This document shows, in pieces, positions 55,450 through 64,000 of a DNA stretch of 64,000 nt. Within the stretch, counting starts at the first letter, position 1. Every line of letters begins with the position of its first letter. The translations under genes and the position numbers were made by a program. The stretch is taken from contig JAIVFJ010000015.1 of assembly GCA_025765615.1 (NCBI GenBank), forward strand, positions 124,001-188,000, read 5' to 3'. The notes under the pieces were generated by a model. That model did not search any database and was not told where the DNA came from. It saw nothing but the letters and a program-made list of their open reading frames with translations. This DNA comes from Zopfochytrium polystomum (taxonomy: Eukaryota; Chytridiomycota; Chytridiomycetes; Chytridiales; Chytridiaceae).

Positions 55450-58446
55450 TCACGACCTGTAGCTGTACATCGTATCCCGGTTGCTGAAGTACATGCTCTG
55501 GACGCGCTGCTTTTGGCTGGCTGTGCTACCGAGGCAGGACAGGGGGAACGCTCCAAATTCGCCCGTCGAAACTGTGCAGCGAGGTTTTTTGCTCGAGTTT
55601 AGCGGGGTGGTGCCGGAATGCCAAAAAAAAAAATAAAAAATAAAAAAAGGAAAAATAAAAAAAGGAAAATAAAAAAAGGAAAAAGAAAACAAAGAGTATT
55701 ATGGAAAAGATAGTGCGCGCTTCTGGGCAGAGGCGAAACAAAGGCGAGATACGTACCATTAGTACCGGTACCCCAGCCGTCCTCAAAGACCTCCTCGATC
55801 TCGACGACGTCGCCGACCTCCAGCCCGACCTCGTCTTCCAGCTGAGCCTTGTGCCGTTTGACGACCTTGTGCTTCTGCCCCGGCGCGGGAGTCGCGTCGG
55901 CGCCCCCACGGTGTTGCTGCTGTTGCTGCTGCTGTTGCTGAAGCGGCTGCTGCTGCTGCTGAGTCTGCCCCGCGCCGCCGGGGACACCTGACGGGTCGCA
56001 AACATGGCTGTGGGACTCGGAGAGGTACATTTTCGCTTGGCACGTGCGGCACCGGACCTTTGGCTCCTTCTTGATGCCTGCGGGTGCGGCGGCGGACGCG
56101 GCGGGGGGCCGCGGCAGCCGCGGCCGCCGGGCCCGCAACTGGTGCGGCGGCGGCCGACGGGCCTGGAGCTCCGCGCGGTGCGCCATTGCCCGCGACCATC
56201 GCCGGCTGCGGAGGTGTCGGCCCCGGCCTCGCGCCGTAGGCAGACTGTTGCGGCATCGGTGGTTGCTGCTGCGGCTTCTCCGTTGGCGAGGCCATGGACT
56301 CTTCTTCCTCTTCCTCATCGCCAAAGCCACCCTGTGTGTAAAGGGTGTCGCGAGATCGGTAGGGACGCTCCACACCTTTCTGGGGAAGGCTCGGAGCTGA
56401 GTAACCGCCTGCTGTGGTTGGAGTGCGCTTGGGCGCCATACCGTTTGCCGCGGTGTTACCATAGAAGTTGCTGCTCCCGTCATCGAAGTTGTTGCTGTCG
56501 AGCTCGCCGTTACCATAGCTGTTTTTCGCGTCAACGCCACGGCCGTAGCTGTTGTTGGCGGCATCATAGTTGTTGTTGTACTGATTGGGATTGGCGAATC
56601 CGTTGTTGTTTTTGCCCTGCCCTCCCCAGTCAGGAGACTCATCGTCATACGGATTTGGGTTGGCATTCTGCCCGTATGGCCCACCCGCAAACTTCAGATC
56701 CTGTTGGTTGGGCTGTCCAGGGCTGTTCGCAGGGTGGGTGCTGGAGAAGGGCACCGGGGCGCCGGTGGGAAGACCCTGTTGGAGCGAAAGAAATGATGAG
56801 TTCGCAATATTCTTCACTGAATTAAGGGCTTACGTAGGTGGACTCTGGTGCTACTTTCACATCGCGCGCATCGGAGGACATTCCTGTTCCGTACTTCACG
56901 TCACGACTGAGGCTTGGGGAGTTGAGGTTTTTCATGCTTTCGGTGTCGTACAAACGATTCTTTCCGGGGGATCCGTCGAAGCGGAAGTAAAACGCACCAA
57001 CGATGCCAAGAGCCTGTATTCGTCTGTGAGAGGTGGTCCCATCGCTCCCAAAGATGCAACTACTAACCATGAACAAAGCGTGAACGCCCAGCAACGGAGG
57101 TAAAATAGTGAGCTGGTACGGCGTTGCGAGCGAATCCGATGCTGCCGCACCGGAGCCACCGCTGGTTGCCGTCGACGTAGCAGACGAAGTCGCGGACGAT
57201 TTGGACGACGACTGCGAAGATCCACTGGTCGCAGATCCAACCTGCCGGCGCATCAGCCTCATATCACGACGGGCAGGTGTATCAGCAGGTGTGTCTGTTG
57301 TGGTTTGTTGGCCGTCCGTTGTGGCGGGTTGCGCAGTATCGCCTCCTCCATTATTTCCGCCTGCATTTGGGTCCTGCGTGGGCGCCGCCTGATCGGTTGT
57401 TGTGGTTTGAGGAGGTTGTGTCCGTCGATGAACTGGTCGAGGTGTACGTGGAAGTTGGCGACGGCGATGAGGAAGTGGATTTGGAAGACGATGTTGAGGA
57501 TGATGTGCTCTTCATCACCGAGGACGTTGTCGAGGTCGCATTCACGGCGGGCGCACTGGACGATATCCGCGAGCTCGTCCATCCTGTGGCATTTTGCGAA
57601 GCGTAGTAATCGTTGATTGCGTTTCCGACCCACGTTTCTCGCGATGACGATGCGGGCACGTAGATGTCCAGGACGGAAAGGACGAACAGCAAGCTGACAA
57701 TGATCGAAACGCCAGCCAGTACGGAGTACTACGTGCGATCAGAGCATCATTGTTTTAATTAGGATGACCACCGACGAGGAGCAAGTCAAGAGGAAACGTA
57801 CTGTCGAGAGCAGGGGGCGCTTCTTCATTACGGTTCCTGCGATGCCAAGCGCAGCTGGGACGATCGCGAAAACACCAATGGCACCAGCGCCGATGTAGCC
57901 ACCATCAATCCCAAGGATGCCCGCAGCGCCGATGCCAAGAGCCTGTCACCGATGGAGAAGTAGAAGCCGGGTGTAAGGAAGCCGCAGCAAAGAGATCTAA
58001 TCGAACAACGAAGCGCAACAGACCAAGTTGAGTCCCAAAAAAACGAAGAGTGATACTGGCGATGACGGAGGCCGGGATACCGGCGACTGCGAAGCAGACG
58101 CTGAGGGTCCCGATTTTGGCCCCGTCGGCCAGGACTGCATCTCCATTTCCTCCTGGTGCGGTGGTTGCTGCTGCTGTTGCTGCTGCTGGTAGAATCCTCC
58201 TCCAGTCATGGTTCCGTTGCCTCCGTTGCCGTATGTACTGCCGCCTCCACCGCTGCCGTTGGGGTAGCCGTAACCGTTGCCGTTGCCGTTGCTGTTGTTG
58301 TTGTAGTCGTTGTAATTGTTGAAGTTGTTGTTGGTGTTGTTGCCGTAGTTGTCGTTGTTGTTGTTGTTGTTGAACCCGTAGCCGCCTCCGCCGCCGCCGC
58401 CGCCACCACCACCGCCGTTACCATACGGACCGCTGTTCCCGTTCAT
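55450..58446 (-). CDS. four-TM plus C-terminal SH3 protein, Sho1-like
   Basis: Multi-exon gene on the minus strand starting at ATG 58446. The N-terminal ~110 residues are Gly/Asn/Gln-rich (poly-Gly, NNNNNN, QQQQQQQQ). Membrane part: a first segment around 58110-58030 readable as a helix only after a paired -1/+1 frame correction, GGYIGAGAIGVFAIVPAAL (exon 57942-57802), YSVLAGVSIIVSLLFVLSVL (exon from 57728), a Ser/Thr-rich loop, then LTILPPLLGVHALFM/ALGIVGAFYF. The cytoplasmic part is Asn/Pro/Gln-rich, with a CRTCQAKMYLSESHSHVC motif. It ends in an SH3 domain (KAQLEDEVGLEVGDVVEIEEV, then EDGWGTGTN/VSTGEFGAFPLSCL). Two +1 slips are also needed, at about 57385 and 56115. Topology matches the fungal osmosensor Sho1 (inference); the Cys motif and N-terminus are not typical of Sho1. 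Confidence 0.72.
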
Positions 58447-59625
58447 GGCGAGTTGTGCAAGTGGTGGTGGTGGTGGTGGGTTGGGGGGGGGGAGGGGGCC
58501 GGCGTGGCGTTGCGTTGCGGGCGGGACGGCGGAGGTTTCGACCCCGAAGGCCCGATGACGACGATGAAGATGTGTGGGGTCGAGGGGTTGGTTCAGACAG
58601 ACAAGTAGACAGGTCAGACAGTAGCAGCAGGGGCCGGCAGGCGCCAAGACGAGCGAGCGATCGATCAGCTTTATTGCGGAAGGTGTGCGGCGCCGAGACA
58701 AAAGGTGCAAAAACGAGAGAATAGAGAGAGACAGAGACAGAGAGAGAGCGTGAGACAGACGAGCAGACCGACAGACAGACCGACAGAGACTATATAGGCG
58801 CTAACACAACCACCGACAGATGCGCATAACCGTCACTTCGCAGGTCGAAACATAAATACCCCATTCTTTTTGCTCACAATATTTCAAGTTGGGGCCCTCC
58901 CTATGCTCGATTCAGCTTCAAATCAGCAACGTTATTGCGTTGCTATTTACTTTTCCCAAGAAAAATCCGGTTTCGTTAATTTACCGCTCCACAACAGACT
59001 TATTTGCTAGCGATTCCACGGGGGTTTGCAGTGGAAAAGTTTGGTTACGTTTTTCTTGTTCACAAGCGAACCAGAACCAACGATCAGAGTGAGGATTCCA
59101 GGGAAGCTTGTTTGCAGCTCTTCGTTCGCCTCGATTTATCATAGCTGCTATGGCTGTCTCGGCGCCAGGGTGGGGAACTCCGAATCAGAGTCCCAGTTTA
59201 CCAAATATCTTCTCTTGCAAATACCCAAAAACATTGTGGCAGCAATCGTCCATAAAAATCTGAAACAGAGCTAACCCTGACAACTCAATGATCTGCAAAT
59301 TAGATTCGAGACCCCTGCAAATCCAAACTATGCCAGCTCATTTTTCTGGAAGCTTTTATAGGAAGCATAAAGCTCAGTGACAATCGCTCCTGTTAGCTGG
59401 TTCCGTTCTTCGGTCGCAGAGTTACTGATTCATGCAAACAGATATCAGACATACAAATGAATAAAAAGTCAGATTCACCAGAGAATGCTCCACAACATGA
59501 TAGCGCAATCGCGAGTGAGAATTGCAAGGCAATCCTCGTATGTGCATAGTTTATAAATGCGTTCCGTTTCTCTGCGGCGTGATCTCTGCAAATCGGAGTT
59601 GTCTCAAGATTTCATTTGGGGTTGA
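58447..59625. other. intergenic, nothing recognised
   Basis: Begins with the Sho1-like gene's leader; an (ACAG/AGAG)n tract at about 58720-58790 and a tatatagg TATA-like site at about 58790. The remainder is average-GC sequence without conserved coding potential. The missing first exon of the F-box/WD40 gene may be here. Confidence 0.5.
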
Positions 59626-60957
59626 ATCTTCATCGCCGCTGGCGACGCAGACCACTCCGCGCGCAACGCCGAAACCGCTGCTGCGGCCAGCACCTGGACC
59701 TTCCCCGACGAACTGGTCGATCGCATTCTCGCGCACGTCAACGATCACCAGACGCTGGCCCGCCTCTGCCGCGTCTCCGCCGCGTTCTCGACCCTAGCCG
59801 ACGCGCACTGGCGCCGCATCTACCTTTCTCGCTGGCGCATACCAAGGCTGCACGATACCGTCGCGGACCAGACGCGCGACGAGCCGCAAACGCGGTCGCC
59901 GTCCGTGGCGGATGGTGACGTCCCCGCTACCGCAGCGGTCACCTCGTGGAAGGATCTGTACCAAAACCGGATGTCGCTGCACGTGCGATGGCGCCACGGC
60001 ACCCCCCTCGAGCGGCGCCAGTCGCGCGATGTCGGCAGCATCTTTGCGGTGCACCGGGACTGGCTCCTGACGGGCCCGGACTTCAACTATGAAGGGCGCT
60101 GCGACATCTTACGGCGCTCCGACGGACAGCTGCTTCGCGCTCTCAACACCGACGACGGCACCGTCTACTGCGCGTACATCGACCCGAGTGACGGCCGGAC
60201 CGTGTTGACCGGGTTGACGGACGGCACCGTGCGGTTGTGGGACGCGACCACCGGAGCCTGCCGTCTGGTCCTGCGAGCGAACCGGCGCCGCTACTCGATC
60301 CGGCTGGTCCACATGAGCAAGTCCCGCATCGTTGCGTTCTGCGAGTTCCATGCTGTCAAATTGTGGGACCGCGCGACGGGGGACTTGATCCGGGAGTACG
60401 AAGGCGGGGAAGTGGATTTCAATATCATCAGCGCTCACGGGGACTGTGTAGCTGAGATCGGATTGGACGGTACTATTCAGTTGTGGAACGTTGAGACAGA
60501 TCAGCGACGCCAGCTTGTTGTGCAGTCGATGGATCTGGTGGAAACGCTAGTCGGTGCGCTGCAATATGATGGAGTTTATATTGCTGTGTACGCTCCAGGG
60601 GCGCGAGCGATTCATGTTTGGGACTCAGAGACTGGTGCTCTCATTTTTGAGCTACAAGTAGGCATGAGCACCTTCCTTACCTTTAGCATTTCTTGCGGCC
60701 TTCTCGCGACACTCTCTAGAAGAGAAAACGAGGCGTCAGAGGTTGAAGTATGGGACTTGAAGTCTGGATTGAAAGTGCAACACTTGGAGTCTGAAGGGGA
60801 TCAGTTGTCGAACATTCACATGGACCCAAGGGGATTTGTTTCGTGTACTTTGGTCAGTGTGTTTCATTTGTTAGCTCAGCCAAAGGTTATAACTAAAGTT
60901 CAACCAGCGGGCAACACTTCTCATGTGGGACTTTGGAGATGGAATACCTCACGCTGA
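59626..60957 (+). CDS. F-box/WD40-repeat protein (5' end unresolved)
   Basis: The frame opens after an in-frame TGA at 59623-59625 without an ATG before the conserved part, so a short upstream exon or a missed base is likely. F-box: WTFPDELVDRILAHVNDHQ, then LARLCRVSAAFSTLADAHWRR. Then WD40 blades: TVLTGLTDGTVRLWDATTGAC, VKLWDRATGDLIREY, AEIGLDGTIQLWNVETDQ, AIHVWDSETGALIFEL, VEVWDLKSGLKVQHL, ending VGLWRWNTSR. This is the architecture of substrate receptors of SCF ubiquitin ligases: the F-box binds Skp1 and the propeller binds target proteins. Single exon after the start, no frame breaks. Only about six blades are clear, so the last may be degenerate. Confidence 0.8.
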   Translation: MFIAAGDADHSARNAETAAAASTWTFPDELVDRILAHVNDHQTLARLCRVSAAFSTLADAHWRRIYLSRWRIPRLHDTVADQTRDEPQTRSPSVADGDVPATAAVTSWKDLYQNRMSLHVRWRHGTPLERRQSRDVGSIFAVHRDWLLTGPDFNYEGRCDILRRSDGQLLRALNTDDGTVYCAYIDPSDGRTVLTGLTDGTVRLWDATTGACRLVLRANRRRYSIRLVHMSKSRIVAFCEFHAVKLWDRATGDLIREYEGGEVDFNIISAHGDCVAEIGLDGTIQLWNVETDQRRQLVVQSMDLVETLVGALQYDGVYIAVYAPGARAIHVWDSETGALIFELQVGMSTFLTFSISCGLLATLSRRENEASEVEVWDLKSGLKVQHLESEGDQLSNIHMDPRGFVSCTLVSVFHLLAQPKVITKVQPAGNTSHVGLWRWNTSR

Positions 60958-62530
60958 TGACTTTTGAGCGTCGATGACGAGTTCGAGGACGGAGCCGCCA
61001 CCGGCCAACAGGCCGCGGGTATGGAGGACGTAGAGGCCTTTGATAAGGATGAAGTCGACGACTGAATGTGGTTGTGACGTGCGTTGGGTAAGTGGGGGGA
61101 AGGTATTGTGTTCTGCTGTCAACGAAGGAATCCATTTGGACCTCAATGAACCTTTTTCAGACTCAGTCCTCCAATCCAAATATCTGGGTTAAAATGGAAG
61201 GAAATTAGTCAGAAAAGGTGTGGGCAGAGGGAGGGTTGCATCTTGTTGGCGGTCCCCGAAAGTGCTTCGCCTGCCGGAAGCAATTTCGTTGTTCAAGGTG
61301 CAAACAACCTTGTGGCAAACATGATCGTGTCTATGTCTTGGGAAGGTGGATCTCGAAAGAGACACCTCCCTCAACGTCAAATGATAAGGAGAAAACAAGG
61401 GGATAGCGATCAAGATTCAATGCGCTCTTAACCACCCTGAGCCTTCCCCCGCGACCGCTTTTCTCGTACACCTCGCAAGCACGCCTGCCCATGTCGAAAT
61501 CGTCGGTGTAGTTCCCACCCGACGCTCTCTCGCGAGTAAGAGCATCAACTAACCTTCCTCCACCTACAAACCGCTGCCACTCCCCCCACCTCCCCACCCA
61601 CCCCACCGCCACCGCCACACAGTCGCCACAAACGCAACCAATCGATTACGCAGCATCCGAACGGACGCTCGACGCCGCAGGCGCAGCCGGCGAGCTCCCA
61701 GCTTCGGTGGCTGTTCGCCGTGTCTGGACGCGGGGTGGACGGGGCGGGGTTCTTTTCGCTGCAACTAAAGGAGTGGACGGCTCGAAAAACAATGACGCAG
61801 CGGCAGGTCGAGGAGGAAAGGGTGTTGCAGTTGCAAACGATTCCGGAGGAGCGGGAGGTGGAGGGGTTTTTCGATGAGGTGATCATGAAGCGGAAGGGAG
61901 AAGTGGGAAGTGGCGTAGGTCGTGTGAATAAATTTGAATTGCTGGTATCGTATTACGGTAAACAGTGTAACATGAAGACCAGCGAGCACAAAAAAATAGA
62001 GGGCAGTGTAGTTGCTAGTCTCCTCCATCCCTTCTTTTTTGCAGTTTCGTCATCACTGCAAGTGCGTCCGACGCGAATTTTCCACACTTCATGGTTGATG
62101 GCCTCTTAAAACTTGCCTTTTTGGGGCAAGCGCGAATAGCTGTCTCGCCACTGCTCGTCGAATTTGGCGATTTCAGGGCAGACGCCGCCGCGACAAGTCA
62201 TGGACGCTGACCGACTATAAATACCCAACGGCCCCGCAGCTCCTTCGTACACACCAAACAATAACAATCATCTCTCCCCGCCTCCTTCCCTTGGAACCCC
62301 CCACGCCAACCCTCGCCTTACCCTTCCAACCCGCACCCACCCGGAGCCTGCTTCTCATTAACGAATGCGATCGCGCAACTGACCACCACCCGCCGTCAAG
62401 CGAGGTGTCGGGTCGACCCAACCCTTTCTGCTCGAATGCAACACCCCTGCTCCAACATGGCGCCTCTCCTTGGCGATCATGACTCCCCCCCACCCGATCA
62501 TCCCCTCTCGCGACTGCCAGTAGCTTCTCC
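60958..62530. other. intergenic; one weak open frame
   Basis: A plus-strand frame from about 61550 to 62109 (RGVDGAGFFSLQLKEWTARK, then TQRQVEEERVLQLQ) could be a small protein. Its start is low-complexity Pro/Thr and no family is recognised, so it is not called as a gene. A TATA-like actataaataccc lies at about 62213, about 320 bases before the satellite array. No other features. Confidence 0.4.
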
Positions 62531-64000
62531 TATGAGGTCGAAAACAAGTTCTATCCACGGCGCACTGTCACGCGTCATCGTCGCCGTTGACAGGCATTGG
62601 TTCTTCGATGTCACTGGGCATTGCTCTTCTGCCCCTCCTCCCACCATTCCCCACGATACAAATCTTCCTCACGCGTCCGCCATATGAGGTCGAAAACAAG
62701 TCCTAGCCGCGATCCTCGTTGATCTGCCGCTCGGGCTTGTTTGCTTCTCTCATTTGGTGTGATGATTACCCGTGACAATAATACCCCCCCCACTTGAAGA
62801 TGATTTCTATGAGGTCGAAAACAAGTCCTAGCCGTGGCGAATTTTATTTCCACTACCGCTCGGGCTTGCTGCTCTTCGCTCATTGTAACGGCTCGTTCTA
62901 ACCATCCGACGTTGCTGTGTTTCGCCATATGAGGTCGAAAACAAGTCCTAGCCGCCATCCTGGTTGATGTGCCGCTCGGGCTTGTTTTGCTTCTCTCACT
63001 TGGAACGTTTGATTACCACCGCTTCTGAAAATGAATTCTAAGAGGTCGAAAACAAGTCCTAGCCGTGGAGCGAGTTGATTCTACTGTTGGGGTTTGTTTT
63101 GACCCTCACTGGGTGCTTCACGTCTCATCTCACCTGATTTTGGTTGGCATTGCATGTATGAGGTCAAAAACAAGTCCTAGTCGTGGCGAATTTATTCGAC
63201 TACCACTCGGGCTTGCTGATCTTCGCTCGTTGGAGCGACTCGTTCTAACCAAGTTACCAATCCACGCTGATGTTTCAGCAATATGAGGTCGAAAACAAGT
63301 CCTAGCCGTGATCGTGATTGTTATGCTGCTTGGGCTTGTTTTACTTCTCTCACTTGGCGCGAAGTGTTACCGTCTGGATACACTCAGGCACTTCAAGATG
63401 GGTTCTATGAGGTCGAAAACAAGTCCTAGCCGTGGAGCTGGTAGCTCCGCTGCTGGGGTTTGTTTTGGCCCTCACTGAAAGCACTTCACGTTTCTCCTCT
63501 CCGAGTTTTAGTTGGCCTTGCATCTATGAGGTCGAAAACAAGTCCTAGCCGTCTTGTCTCCAGACGATACTGTTCGGGCCTGCCTTCTTCTCTCACTGGT
63601 GTTTAGGCCTGCCCCCATGGAATCCATTTACTCTAAATTGTCCGATGTGGTCGTAAACAAGTCCCAGTCGTTGGGACCATCTCTCCACTGCCGCTCGGGC
63701 TTACTGATCTTCGCTCAGTACAATGACTCGTCCAACTCAACCCACGCCTACATTCAGCCATATGAGGTCGAAAACAAGTCCAAGCCGCGATCGCGGTGGA
63801 TCTGCCGTTCGGGCTTGTTTGCTTCTCCTCACTTGGCGCGACTTGTTTGCCCCCCGAAATAACCCCTTTTACTTAACCAACGTTTTTCTATGAGGTCGAA
63901 AACAAGTCCTAGCCGCGTAACTGGTAGTTGTCGCTGTTGGGTTTTGTTTTGGCCCTCACTGAGCGTATTTTTTGTTGCACCCGACTTGAGTTGGTAACCC
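62531..64000. repeat. tandem satellite array, ~120-bp monomers with higher-order structure
   Basis: Twelve occurrences of a ~27-bp box containing gaggtcgaaaacaagtccta start at 62531, 62683, 62808, 62928, 63039, 63157, 63282, 63406, 63525, 63644 (degenerate), 63761 and 63889. Spacing is 111-152 bp, mostly 117-128. Between boxes the sequence falls into recognisable types. A: 'cgctcgggcttgttt..ttctctcactt'. B: 'tggcgaattt..gggcttgctgatcttcgctc'. C: 'tgggg.tttgtttt..ccctcact', with 'gttggc.ttgcat' at its end. After the first divergent unit the order is A B A C B A C D B A C. The array reaches the end of the window, so its length is unknown. Confidence 0.93.

Noticed and set aside
61550..62109. 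Small protein gene
   Set aside because: Proline/threonine-rich start, no recognisable domain, no convincing start or promoter; kept only as a note.
62531..64000. CRISPR-like array of direct repeats
   Set aside because: Spacing is long (111-152 bp) and irregular, the 'spacers' are related to each other in recurring types, and the window is eukaryotic. It is a satellite.

Overview
The window looks like nuclear DNA of a GC-rich, intron-containing fungus. About 18 genes lie on both strands. Most are split by short introns with GTRNGT-like donors and YAG acceptors, roughly 50-170 nt long. The repertoire is fungal: pyruvate decarboxylase, a Sho1-like four-pass SH3 protein, a pectin methylesterase, a GPI-anchored Ser/Thr-rich wall-type protein and a DHA2-type MFS exporter. 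Copine, a bestrophin-family channel, many long A/T homopolymers and Ala/Gly/Gln-rich linkers would fit an early-diverging (chytrid-like) fungus, but that placement is inference.

Layout: 0-5 kb holds an HAD-like hydrolase (minus), a decayed Tc1/mariner transposon against its start codon, a membrane-anchored SAM-domain protein and a GPI-anchored surface protein. 6.6-11 kb is one multi-exon ankyrin-repeat gene; 11.9-13.9 kb a bestrophin/UPF0187 channel; 15.9-21.7 kb a large MAPKKK-like kinase with an insert of about 740 residues inside the catalytic domain; 23.1-25.3 kb an MFS transporter. 25.6-40.5 kb is the accessory part: two hairpins, two paralogues of a Cys-rich plus HNH-like protein about 10 kb apart, an F-box/2OG-oxygenase fusion, a pectin methylesterase, a pair of inverted ~400-bp duplications, and a decayed SF1 helicase. 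Housekeeping genes sit among these (eIF3m, mitochondrial bL27). 41-54 kb is orderly: a VWA-domain protein, CCDC25, pyruvate decarboxylase, a glutathione S-transferase and a copine. After that come two tRNA-derived SINE-like copies, the Sho1-like gene and an F-box/WD40 gene.

The right edge (62.5-64 kb) is a tandem satellite of about 120-bp monomers. They share one conserved ~27-bp box and are arranged in a higher-order pattern of three monomer types.

Many otherwise good genes carry single-base frame breaks, mostly of the 'one extra base' kind. Insertion errors in the assembly are the simplest explanation, but several breaks fall directly after a GCG codon and deserve a check against raw reads and RNA. 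No tRNA or rRNA gene was recognised. Exon borders were read by eye from splice consensus plus family conservation.
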